From Lamellibrachia satsuma (taxonomy: Eukaryota; Annelida; Polychaeta; Sabellida; Siboglinidae): a stretch of DNA of 64,000 nt. Under the pieces are notes generated by a model. The model was not told the origin of the DNA. It saw only the letters and a list, made by a program, of their open reading frames with translations, and did not search any database. Positions 24,928 to 35,296 of this stretch are shown here, piece after piece. Both the position numbers and the translations under genes were made by a program. Within the stretch, counting starts at the first letter, position 1; each line of letters opens with the position of its first letter. The stretch covers positions 3,669,431-3,733,430 of the forward strand of contig BSQZ01000054.1 of assembly GCA_033239005.1 (NCBI GenBank). Direction: 5' to 3'.

Positions 24928-25868
24928 TATTAAATTGTAAATTTACTTTAATTATAACCATTATTAAGATGTCGGTCTGTATTACAGTGCTGTGACGTGA
25001 CTGGTTACGCGACTAAAATATTGTGTTGTTAAAACAATAGTAATTCCTAACAGTTCACTGTGTAGTGCTGCATGACACAACGGTGGTAATATTTCACATG
25101 TGACCTACATTTTAAAATTAATACCCCTTCCTCCATTTAGAACGCTTTGTACGAATATACAAATATTGACAATGGTTAACAACCACTAACTGGAAGTTGC
25201 AGGGACTGAAAAAACAGATTTTTTCGTGTGTTTTAGTTAAGCCCCGTGTCTGCACATGGCAACGCATCCTGGTGGGACAGGCCCACAGTTACGATGGGTA
25301 TTTGAGTTATCAACATTTGAATTAATGAAGCTGTAGTATGCACTTGTACTGTGTTTATAACCATGATTTATGGGGTAAGTTAACAACTACATTATGAAGC
25401 ATTTGCAACGAAGCAGTGTCGTGACTGTCGCAACAGCTTCAGTATTGAAAGAAATCCTTAATGCTATGTATCGTTTCATCACACATATCCAATAATTCTA
25501 ACCATTTCACTAATATTGCATAGCAGCATCTAAATAATTCAGTTTCCTCCCCGTGAGCAACACGTGGAGAAAAAGTTTTGACACAGACAACTGACGGTAA
25601 GCCATGCAAATGTAATTCATAATCAATGATGGAACACAATAATTCTGTTCTGGCAGCACAGCAAGTTCATAGCCACAACCCCCCAAAAGTTTTTTTTAAA
25701 GGAAATTATACTGGAAGTTGGGTGGCAATTTTGCCAAATTTGTTGTTAGAAATTTTTCAAAATTATCTAAGATATGATAATTTTCACAGGCACACACGCA
25801 CGCATGCACGCACGCTTTTATGCATATGACAATTTAAGAATTTTTACAGACTTATTTCTAACATATCG
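24928..25868. other. Unassigned DNA
   Basis: It contains a CACACGCACGCATGCACG microsatellite at about 25791-25815. No gene was recognised. Confidence 0.35.
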
Positions 25869-26234
25869 CCCTCACAAATCATCTTCATGGATCACCCTCA
25901 CGGATCAGCTTCATGGATTTCCCTCACGGATCACCTTCATGGATCACCCTCACGGATCACCTTCATGGATCACCTTCATGGATCACCCTCACGGATCACC
26001 TTCATGGATCACCCTCATGGATCACCCTCACGGATCACCTTCATGGATCACCTTCATGGATCACCTTCATGGATCACCTTCATGGATCACCTTCATGGAT
26101 CACCTTCATGGATCACCCTCATGGATCACCTTCATGGATCACCCTCACGGATCACCTTCATGGATCGCCCTCATGGATCACCTTCATGTATCACCCTCAC
26201 GGATCACCCTCACGGATCACCACTACGGATCACG
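25869..26234. repeat. 13-bp GATCAC minisatellite, ~28 copies
   Basis: Units alternate between CATGGATCACCTT, CATGGATCACCCT and CACGGATCACCTT. A 13-bp period advances the frame by one base per unit, so all three plus frames stay open and each reads the same 13-residue peptide with a GSPSWITFMDH core. These frames are not genes. Confidence 0.96.
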
Positions 26235-27604
26235 AGTATAAAACCAAATAGTTGTAGCGTCGTTTTGTCTGTTATTATTTCACTTTATTCACCAATGATA
26301 ATGCATGGTTTTTCTTCCACGAGTTCATGTCTTTAAAAAGGAACATAATACTTACTTTGTCTCTCTTTGGTCAATTCTGCTCCCATTGAAAATTACTCTG
26401 AATGGCCCAGAGTTACTGAAGAGACGAACTCCAAGTAAGACGACAGATGACGTTACATCCTCGGCCTGCTGGTGTGACCATGTCGGTGTACTCCCTTTCT
26501 CCGTATTACTCTGACTGTACAAAACAACAGCCTAGTGCTGACTGAATTACCAGGCTCAATCGCTGCACACATAAGCTGCCTGCCCACACGACACTGCGAG
26601 CCACTGTGAAATGCCGTGGAATCAACAGCTACTCTAATAATCACCAGGTGGAAGCTCGCAGCTCACCATCAAGGACGCAGGTGATGACACGGCACTAAAC
26701 CTCACGCTGATGCGACGCTGCTGTCTCTCTTCGTCTCAAACCATCACGAGTACATCCACATCGACTTGCTCATTTGTCACAAGATGGCTCGGCTTGCGAA
26801 TCAATCATGCAACAATTAAATATTCATTAACATCGCCTAATGCATGGTGGCTAAGTTCTGCATCTGGTGTGCAGAAATTCCTAAAATTTAACCAGTTTCA
26901 CCTGATACAATCAAGCAAGTTTAGTCCATACGAATATGTAAAAATTATGCTGCATAACCAGTATTGCATCAACGAGATGCTTATTCGCAATGGTGTCATG
27001 GACCATTATTCAGAATGGTGTCATGGACCATTATTCCCAATGGTGTCATGGACCATTATCAACTTGGAGCATGTACAGAGTACTCAGAAGGCATTGCAAG
27101 CGTTGGTCGTGCCATTTACTGCCGCAGGTGGTAATCCCCTTTCAAGCCCGCGTTGTGTCTTGCACATCCATCGACGTGGTGCTGCGACAGTTAATGGTTA
27201 GACAACTCCATGTTATAATCCCGCATGTTATACACATAAGTTTTGCACAATTTCAAGGTGCGTTGCATGCTGGAATTCTCTGATACTGTGACATTCAACC
27301 GGGGGCAGTCGCACAGACATGTCATGTCGGCGGTGCGCCATAAATGACAGTTGCCGTCAAGTATCACTGACATCAGCCACAATCAACCGTCGCCGTCCGT
27401 CTGACCGCAGTTCACATGGGTTTAATTCGTTATCGATGGTTGCAAATAATAATGAACATGAACCCACACATGACGACGATGGCAAATGATATAACCAATC
27501 ATTGCTCACAATCAATTATAGGCAAGGGTAATGGCATAGTTGATGGCATCTATAGATACCCTTCAGCTGAGATATGCCAACGCTAGATTGCTGTTAAAGT
27601 GGTG
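26235..27604. other. Unassigned DNA with a small 3-copy repeat
   Basis: Apart from the 25-bp repeat at 26989-27059, nothing was recognised. The 163-codon frame at 26710-27201 lacks any known motif and runs through that repeat. Confidence 0.35.
26989..27059. repeat. ~25-bp repeat, three copies
   Basis: AATGGTGTCATGGACCATTA occurs three times at 24-25-bp spacing. Each copy holds the imperfect palindrome ATGGTGTCATGGACCAT. Confidence 0.9.
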
Positions 27605-28185
27605 CATGTCTCAAGTTACCAGTGTTTCCCTCAAATTGTACACATCTCAAATCACCAATGTTTCGCTCAATTGGTATATGTCTCAATTGATGAGTGTTTC
27701 ACTTGAATGGTACATGTATCAATTCAACAATGTTTCACTCAAATGATATGTCTCAATTCACCAGTGTTTTACTCAAATGGTATGTCTCAATTCACCAGTG
27801 TATCACTCAAATGGTACATATCTCAATTCACTAGAGTTTCACTCAAATGGTACGTCTCAATTTACCAATGTTTCACTCAAATGGTACACATCTCAAATCA
27901 ACTGTTTCACTCAAATGGTATATGTCTCAATTCACTGTTTCACTCAAATGATACATGTCTCAATACATCAGTGTGTCACTCGAATGGTTTATATCTCAAT
28001 TTAATTGTGTTTCACTGTAACGGTATACGTTTCAATTCACCAATGTTTCACTCAAACGCTGCATATCTCAACCAGTGTTTCACTCAAATGCTACATGTCT
28101 CAATTCAACATTGTTTCACTGAAAACATGTCACAATTCAACACTATTTCACTCACATTGTATGTCTCATATGTCCAGTGTTTCAC
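27605..28185. repeat. ~33-36-bp minisatellite, ~17 copies
   Basis: Units read approximately TTCACTCAAATGGTACATGT followed by CTCAATTCACCAGTG, with frequent small indels. The divergence is much higher than in the neighbouring 30-bp array, so it is an older array. Confidence 0.92.
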
Positions 28186-28284
28186 TTGTGTAATCAAAAC
28201 ACACAACATCTTAAGCAGTAAATCACGTGTGCATGCTCAGTGAATTAACTATTGATTGACATGATTTAGCTTTCAAGTGCTTCC

Positions 28285-28326
28285 GCCATCGCTCTTGCCA
28301 TCGCTCTTGCCATCGCTCTTGCTATC
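28285..28326. repeat. 12-bp repeat, about 3.5 copies
   Basis: GCCATCGCTCTT in perfect tandem, with one variant at the end. Confidence 0.9.
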
Positions 28327-28724
28327 AACACACAAATCTGTTTACTGAATCAGTGCCCGGTAAGTAGCCATATAGCGTGCTTGCTAGTTTCAATTTTAAG
28401 TGTACAAAGAGGACCAACGTACTATTATCACATACTATACTATATACTAATAGACCTGGTTGGGCAGAAGTTATATTAACGTTAGATTCTGATGTTGGAT
28501 TATGGCTGGATAAAAACTTGGATAGGTGTTGTATTTGAAGAAAGACATCTGATTATTTAACATAAAAATTCTGATGTTGGATCAATGTCAAATTGTGACA
28601 TCTATCCAATATTCACATCTCAATCAGTATACATCGAACCAATGTAGCCAGAAGTCTAATTATGTTGACAATAACAATAACCATCCTGCGCAACACTAGG
28701 TTATTCTACAAGACACAATCTTAC
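28327..28724. other. Unassigned DNA with TCTGATGTTGGAT motif
   Basis: GATTCTGATGTTGGATTATG (about 28485) and ATTCTGATGTTGGATCAATG (about 28568) resemble words at 31620-31740 and 44040-44060. This is probably a decayed dispersed repeat. Confidence 0.4.
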
Positions 28725-28970
28725 ATCGTTTCTCATAGCAACGACAATGAATGGAACAAATTATCTACAGAATGGAACAAATTATCTACAGATTGTGTAA
28801 CTGCTAGCATCGTGAATATGTTTAAAAACAGGGTTGACACATATCTCAGGAGGGCGGATTATACATAGATTAAAAATGTTGTACTCTCGGTAAGCCAATG
28901 GCTTCCTTGTCCACTTGCCATCTGGGCCTTTACCTTGGATGGCAATCTTGGTCAATCTTGTAAAACACAC
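28725..28970 (+). mobile_element. CR1-like LINE 3' fragment
   Basis: It matches the last part of ORF2 and the 3' UTR of the 44.7-kb element. The readable end of ORF2 is DCVTASIVNMFKNRVDTYLR, followed by the tail word AAGCCAATGGCTTCCTTGTC. A 21-bp word (AATGGAACAAATTATCTACA plus G) is duplicated in tandem at about 28749-28791. The fragment is 5' truncated, and the 30-bp array starts about 75 bp after its end. Confidence 0.88.
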
Positions 28971-29042
28971 GATGCAATTCCAGTTATCTTGAAGCTCTGT
29001 AATTGGTATTGTGATAGTTCGTTTCCTATGAATGAAATTTGA

Positions 29043-29432
29043 ATCAACCTTCCATTGGCCAGCCCTTCTCTTATCAACCTTCCATTGGCCAGCCCTTCTC
29101 TTATCAACCTTCCATTGGCCAGCCCTTCTCTTATCAACCTTCCATTGGCCAGCCCTTCTCTTATCAACCTTCCATTGGCCAGCCCTTCTCTTATCAACCT
29201 TCCATTGGCCAGCCCTTCTCTTATCAACCTTCCATTGGCCAGCCCTTCTCTTATCAACCTTCCATTGGCCAGCCCTTCTCTTATCAACCTTCCATTGGCC
29301 AGCCCTTCTCTTATCAACCTTCCATTGGCCAGCCCTTCTCTTATCAACCTTCCATTGGCCAGCCCTTCTCTTATCAACCTTCCATTGGCCAGCCCTTCTC
29401 TTATCAACCTTCCATTGGCCAGCCCTTCTCTT
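29043..29432. repeat. Perfect 30-bp minisatellite, 13 copies
   Basis: Each unit reads ATCAACCTTCCATTGGCCAG then CCCTTCTCTT. I see no substitution or indel across all 13 units (390 bp). There are no spacers, so this is not a CRISPR array. Because 30 is a multiple of three and no frame-specific stop falls in the unit, at least three plus and two minus frames stay open. Perfect identity means very recent expansion or strong homogenisation, or an assembly choice. Confidence 0.98.
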
Positions 29433-30106
29433 ATCCCCCACTAAACAAATGACGACAACATTTAAATAACAAAGTTGAAGGTACATCTTAATGTATATTA
29501 ATATTTTAGATTGTTGCAACAAAAATTATTTCCTCATAACATAACAAACAATTAACAGGTCCCAAAATAATGGACTAATTAATATCCATCTGATACTCAT
29601 ATCTGCCGATTTCACCAAAACTAGTGTCGTAATAAAAACTAGATTGGTTATAATTTTTAAAGAAATAAAATTGAGGATGCCTGTTTATTGAAGATTAACT
29701 GACCACACTTGATATCAGAACCAGACAAATGTGACTTTGCAGAGTTCCATAACAAATGGAACAGTCGAAGCTGCAACTCTCAAAGGTCACGTTATGTCAA
29801 TCATACAACACTCATAGTAAACCATAATCCAGTGGTGGAATTGATAAAATGTCTGTCCAGACAATTTTTCGAGTGGTCCGATCGATTGGCTAGTCACAAT
29901 GTCGAGAGATCAACCGAAATGTGATCCAGTAAATCTTGCGTTGCTTGGCAGCAAAATCACAGATTATACTGCTCGAGAACAAGATCCCCATGTGGATTAA
30001 ACCGAGATATGTCAATCAAAACACACACCACCGAGAACGGTCAGTGATTGAAACAGTAAATAAACAAATTGTGTTAAACTTGATTTTCCATAAAGCATCA
30101 CCAAAT
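29433..30106. other. Unassigned DNA
   Basis: No gene was recognised. CAGTGGTGGAATTGATAAAA at about 29831 resembles hAT-type left ends, but no partner end was found. Confidence 0.35.
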
Positions 30107-30190
30107 TATATAATCATGGATTAGTCACTGTGTGACAATCAGCACATTATATAATCATGGATTAGTCACTGTGTGACAATCAGCACATTA
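30107..30190. repeat. 41-bp tandem duplication
   Basis: The segment beginning TAATCATGGATTAGTCACTG occurs at 30111 and 30152 with no visible difference. Confidence 0.92.
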
Positions 30191-30999
30191 GGTAATCAGA
30201 TAATCATCCTTAGGTAATCAGTTTTGAGATACTGTGAACTATACTCACTAACGGTGTGCATACGGTATCCCACGGCAACCAGACTCCTATTATGTATGTA
30301 AAGTCCCTTACTGCCTCTTGAGAAGGACATCACTTTGACACAAACAAGCTCTCAGAGGTGCATCCACTGATGTCAACCATTAATATTGCATGGTGGTACA
30401 CTTTAATGTCACCCTTATGCATTCGTCAAAAATGAAATGACCAGTCCATGAAATGACACCACACGGTCAGTTCGATGGCAAAATTTAAAATTAATTATAA
30501 CAATGGACAACCAACTTAGTGCTATTTATTATTTACTGATGACTTATTGTCATTGTGGTTTAACTGTTTTGCTATGATGTGCTTACTTTTATTTATTTGA
30601 TATATACATATTTTGCATAATAATCCTGGGGGGTTGGGGCCTCCCATATTGGAGGCCTGGTGGGATAAACGATTGCCCCACCTTTGCTACTTTTACATGT
30701 CATTTAATAATTGCTTTTCTCGATGAGCTAATTTGTATTGGTGATTAAGTTGTATCTCATCGATTTACATGTATGATATTTTTCTCGACGAACATGTTTG
30801 TACCAGCTATTTCTCATCGATACATGTATTTTTTTATCACGATGCATTTATTAAATTACCTTTAACAACAGTTACTCTTTGTGTGTTCCTGTAGCAAACA
30901 AGCTCAGGTTTCTGCCATTACGCATCAGCAAGGTATAAATATTAAGCATCAGCAGGGTATAAATACATATTTTGCATAATGAAATCACATATACACTTA
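30191..30999. other. Unassigned DNA
   Basis: It contains TCATCGAT and TCTCGACGA words around 30718-30830 and a two-copy CAGCAAGGTATAAAT / CAGCAGGGTATAAAT repeat near 30927-30965. No gene was recognised. Confidence 0.35.
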
Positions 31000-31500
31000 A
31001 AGTTGCTTAATCAATACATTTTTTTGCTAGTCTCATTTCAAAGTAAGTTTGAGAAATACCAAACCTACCTAGTATCCACTACAACATGCTAGCTCGTTTG
31101 TGCAACTTTTGTATGTTTTTGTGAAATCATCAGACAAACTATTAAATTAGTAGTTAATGCTTGTTCAAGCATTTCCTGAAGTGAAAATCAAAATGCTTAA
31201 AAATCACGATTTTGTTCCTTGGTGAAATTTCATAACTTTGTCATGTGATCAGCGAGAGTATGGGGATTACGTCCATGACAGGCATTGACCCACACAGTGT
31301 TTACCATTTTGGATATCCACTATTTTGATCCTTACCAGGTTTAATGACTAAAGTCAATTCTTTAGATGATTTGAAACAAAAAAATAGGCATTTTTATTGG
31401 CAGATGTTACCTAAACTATTCACACACTACATATCTGGACACCAATGAACCGGATTTATGATAGGCTAAATCAGTTGAGGAAGCAGTCTATTTTTAGTTG
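31000..31500 (+). repeat. Dispersed repeat family A, copy 1
   Basis: It aligns by eye along about 480 bp, in opposite orientation, with 58875-59345. Shared landmarks in order include TTGCTTAATCAAT, GCTAGTCTCATTTC, CCTACCTAGTATCCA, CATTTTGGATATCCACTAT and ATAGGCTAAATCAGTTGAGG. Identity looks moderate, with small indels. No TIRs, tail or coding motif were identified, so the class is unknown. Confidence 0.8.
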
Positions 31501-32559
31501 TTATGTGTTATCAATGACACAGACAAAGTAAAAGAACTGTATTTTTCCAACTTGACAAACATTTTTAACAGACAATTGACATAGATGACAAAATTGGCTG
31601 GCAAAGTTGGATATAGACATCAGATGTTGATTCAACGCCAGAATTCTAATATTAGATTTGTATCGGATTATGATGCTAATCTAACTTACCAACCATAATC
31701 CAATATCAGAGTCTGATATCGATACAATGTTGATCCAACTTATTTTGTTCTTAGGGAAGTTTGGAATATTTCTTGCCAAGACGTTGGGTAAAGTACAAAG
31801 CAATGTGAAAGAGAAAGAGATTACACATGGGTGGGAAGGAGAACATAACGAACGCTCCACATGGTGGGAAACTAATGATATGCTTGAGAACACCATGATT
31901 CCAATGAAAATACATTTTAATATAAAACAGGAACCTTTCACAAAATATAGAGATGAGAGGAAAATGGTGAAACCCACAAAGACTAATCCATAGAGGGTCG
32001 CTATGATGATATCAGAACAGACCAAAGAGTACTGGAGGTCATTGAAGTCAAACAACTTGATGTAATGGAAACATGAATCTTTAACCTTTCTTTCTTATGC
32101 ACACGGGCTAGTTTGAAACACACTACATGTTTGATGACATCTGCGAAGGTCACAGTGGGACATACCTCCATTTAATCTCGTTAAATAGTAATAACCTCCT
32201 GCAGGTGTGCACCCACACATACCAACTGTCGCTACAGCTACTCTATGAGGAATTAAGGGGCAATTAGTCCTGTTTTCAGCGAACATGTCTCCAACGTAAT
32301 GAATGCAGTGAATTCTGTGGAAAGACTTGGTTTTCTCTGAAAGATCGCCTCCACTGATTCGGCACATGTCTTCGACTGATGGTGATAGCTAGGGTGCTAC
32401 GTCTCATTTAATGCAGAGAACCTTTCAGTATTTTATTAATGGGAATGAAGCTGTGTGCCTGTGGCTGTTATTACGCATGCGTGGTCACATCAAATCATTG
32501 GCAGACACAAATAAAGGCACGCCTGTTATGACGTATGGTGTAGAGTAGTGGATCATGCG
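31501..32559. other. Unassigned DNA
   Basis: Apart from TCTGATATCGATACAATGTT-type words near 31710 (shared motif with 28.5 and 44.05 kb), nothing was recognised. Frames at 31681-32055 and 32095-32367 on the minus strand show no family motif. Confidence 0.35.
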
Positions 32560-33345
32560 CATGAATGGAGAAAGAATGCTTGAGAGAATGGAGAAAGAAT
32601 GCTTTAGAGAATGGAGAAAGGATGCCTGGGAGAACGGAGAAAGAATGCCTGAGAGAATGGCGATAATAATGCCTGAGAGAATTGAGAAAGAATGCCTGAG
32701 AGAATGGAGAAAGAATGTTTGGGAGAATGGAGAAAGAATGCTTGAGAATGGAGATAAGAATGCTTGAGATAATGGAGGTAATGCTTGAGAGAATGGAGAT
32801 AATGCTTGAGAGAATGGAGAAATAATGCTTGAGAGAATGGAGAAATAATGCTTGAGAGATTGGAGATAAGAATGCTTAAGAATGTAGATAATGCTTGAGA
32901 GAATGGAGAAATAATTCTTGAGAGATTGGCAATAAGAATGCTTGAGAGAATGGAGAAAGGATGCTTGAGAGAATTGAGATAAAAATGGTTGAGAAAATGG
33001 AAAAAGAATGTTTGGGAGAATGGAGAAAGAAGTTTTGAGGGAATGGAGAAAGAATGGTTGAGAGAATGGAGATAATGCTTGAGAGAATGGAGAAATAATG
33101 CTTGACAGATTGGAGATAATACTTGAGAGAGTGGAGAAAGAATGCTTGAAAGAACTGAGATAATGCTTGAGAAAAGGGAGATAAGAATGCTTAAGAGAAT
33201 AGAGATAAGAATGCTTGAGAGAATGGAGATAAGAATGCTTGATAATGGAGAAAAATGCTTGAGAGAATGGAGAAAAATGCTTGAAAATGGAGAAAGAATG
33301 CTTAAGAGAATGGAGAAAAATGCTTGAGAGAATGCGTAAATCAGA
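32560..33345. repeat. ~23-bp minisatellite, ~34 copies
   Basis: The unit is about GAGAGAATGGAGAAAGAATG plus CTT, with many variants and partial units. The plus strand is purine rich and the minus strand carries a 312-codon frame full of Phe-Ser-Gln-Ala-type repeats, which is an array by-product. The array ends within about 10 bp of the 3' tail of the L2-like LINE at 33352. Confidence 0.93.
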
Positions 33346-33351
33346 AATCAG

Positions 33352-34440
33352 GAACATTATTAATAATAATAACTTTATTTTTATATAGTGCAATTTCCTT
33401 AGAAAGCTCAATGCACATAACATAAAAAAGCATTCAATAAATAATTAAATATATTTAGACATATTATGCATAAAAACAAATACATATAAAACTGTGTTAA
33501 AGATAAAAAATTATAAAATACAATAAATTAAAAAGTACACTAATTACAAGTAATTAAATTAGGAATAAAAACCTAGCTCAATATAGCTAAATGCAAATAT
33601 GCTAAACGATAAAAGGTAAGAAATTATTTTCAAATGTCAATTGTTCAAACAATATTCTTGACTGAACAGGAATGTTTTCAGGACTTTCCTGAAAGACGCT
33701 GCTGAACTAGATACTCAAAGTGACACCGGTAGTGCATCCTGTTGAACTAGATACTCTAAGTGACACCGGTAGCGCATCCTGTTGAACTAGATACTCTAGG
33801 TGACACCGGTAGCGCATCCTGTTGAACTAGATACTCTAAGTGACACCGGTAGCGCATCCTGTTGAACTAGATACTCTAAGTGACACCGGTAGCGCATCCT
33901 GTTGAACTAGATACTCTAAGTGACACCGGTAGCGCATCCTGTTGAACTAGATACTCTAAGTGACACCGGTAGCGCATCCTGTTGAACTAGATACTCTAAG
34001 TGACACCGGTAGCGCATCCTGTTGAACTAGATACTCTAAGTGACACTGGTAGCGCATCCTGTTGAACTAGATACTCTAAGTGACACTGGTAGCGTATCCT
34101 AAGGCACAGGCGCAACAACATTAAAGGAGTGGTCCACACTGAGTTTTCTTCTTGGTACCACAAGCAACTGTTGTTTGGCTGACCGCAGTGAATGCGGAGT
34201 GGCTATTCACCAAGTCAGCTAAATACTGTGGAACCATGTCACATAAACAAAGGTAGACAAGCAGGGAAATTTTAAACTCTATCCTGCGGTGAATGGGTAA
34301 CCAGTGTAAATCCTGGAGAACTGGCGTTACGTCTTCTCTGTGGGGTAGTCCTTGCTGCAATGTTTTGCACACATTTATGAAGTAAATTCCACGGAAGGCC
34401 GGAGAGCAGTGCATTTCTGTAATCTAATTTAAAAATAACA
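33352..34440 (-). mobile_element. L2-like LINE, 5' truncated, carrying an internal minisatellite
   Basis: Read on the minus strand, the ORF2 C-terminus begins near 34400 with TPVLQDLHWLPIHRRIEFKI (about 34330-34260), a hallmark block of L2-type and related LINEs. It continues around 34137-34100 with DHSFNVVAPV and DTLPVSLR (a stop replaces the expected Trp). After the 40-bp array it resumes at about 33700 with SAASFRKVLKTFLFSQEY and a stop. The 3' end carries GGAAATTGCACTATATAAAA then AATAAAG and a TTA run (33430-33355). The clade name is inference from the 'LHWLP' block and the 3' end form. Confidence 0.82.
33702..34100 (-). repeat. 40-bp minisatellite inside LINE ORF2, 10 copies
   Basis: On the plus strand each unit is GTTGAACTAGATACTCTAAG then TGACACCGGTAGCGCATCCT, nearly identical in all ten copies. 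On the minus strand the unit reads as the ORF2 codons LPVSLRVSSS, which in the intact protein would lie between the Trp-Asn-x-Leu-Pro block and the final Phe-Arg-Lys segment. Both flanks are the continuation of the same ORF. A 40-bp period is not a multiple of three, so the expansion destroys the frame. Confidence 0.95.
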
Positions 34441-34530
34441 AATGTCTTATGTAAGGCATCTTCTAATCCAGCTGATCTTGTTTACTGTTTCTCTGTTGAG
34501 TCATTGACTGAGATAGAATATTAGTCACTT
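34441..34530. other. Short unassigned spacer
   Basis: Sequence between the L2-like element and family B; no feature was recognised. Confidence 0.3.
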
Positions 34531-34772
34531 GTGACGCAGTCAGGCTAAATTGACACATATTACGTTACAATTCATAAACCCATCAGGGAAACCTTCCAAT
34601 CCCAGTGATCATATCAGAAATGATATCCAGTGTCTGCCGTCTCCTGACCAGTGATCATTTCTGAATACATTTCCCATGTCGATCTCCTCTGCAGGCAAGC
34701 GATCAGTAACAACCTTCAGGCCACCAGACTCTGTCTTCAGACCTGTGATCACTCCTAGATACATCACCTCTC
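34531..34772 (+). repeat. Dispersed repeat family B, copy 1
   Basis: About 240 bp matches 48321-48556 in the same orientation at high identity. Both contain CAGGCTAAATTGACA, CTTCCAATCCCAGTGATCAT, CATTTCCCATGTCGATCTCC and GCGATCAGTAACAACCTTCA. Boundaries are abrupt on both sides. No coding motif or TIR was seen; it could be an unclassified transposon or a small segmental duplication. Confidence 0.88.
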
Positions 34773-35296
34773 ACTGCCGTCCTTAGGCCATCAGTGTCTG
34801 CTCTCGTTATTCACGTGAACACAGTAATGAACTTCATTTCCCCATTAACAAACAATCTGCTTAGTGGATGTGACAAGCGACAATGAACCAGGCATCGTCG
34901 GGAGACAATGTGCCCTCTCCATCTGCTCCAGCACATTTGCATAAATTACAACGTTGCATAAAATATGGGCCACCTGCCGTGTCAACATTACGGTACCTGT
35001 CCGTTTTAATGGTTGTCGTTTTCAGAGCTGCATTCTAAAGAATTGTTGTGCAGCTTGTGTTTGTGTTTACTGGAACGCGATAAAGTGCTGGAGTGCTAAT
35101 GAAAGTTAAATCACTGTGCAGTGTTTAATTTATATATAAAACAGACTGTAGCTGTATGTTAGGGAATTTGTCTACATTTGACAGAGATTACGTTATCAGT
35201 GGCACCACAAAATGCTGTCAACTGTTTTGTTAGGTTTCAAATCTTCTTTGAAAGTACATCTCTGCTGCAGGTTCCATACATTTACATTCATTTTTA
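34773..35296. other. Unassigned DNA
   Basis: No gene, RNA gene or repeat was recognised. Confidence 0.35.

Noticed and set aside
25774..26336. Three overlapping plus-strand genes rich in GSPSWITF
   Set aside because: All three frames of the 13-bp array read the same peptide, which is the signature of the period rather than coding.
26710..27201. 163-codon plus-strand gene
   Set aside because: No domain, no signal peptide, and it runs through a 25-bp tandem repeat; chance frame is the simpler reading.
29043..29432. CRISPR-like array of 30-bp repeats
   Set aside because: Repeats are directly adjacent with no spacers, and the context is eukaryotic; it is a minisatellite.
28782..29522. 246-codon minus-strand gene and overlapping plus frames over the 30-bp array
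   Set aside because: Several frames are open at once because 30 is a multiple of three and the unit has no stops in them; the non-repeat part is CR1 tail read backwards.
29831..29900. Left end of a hAT-like element (CAGTGGTGGAATTG)
   Set aside because: No partner end or TSD found within several hundred bases.
32485..33423. 312-codon minus-strand Phe/Ser-rich gene
   Set aside because: It comes from the 23-bp array; its ends run into the LINE tail.
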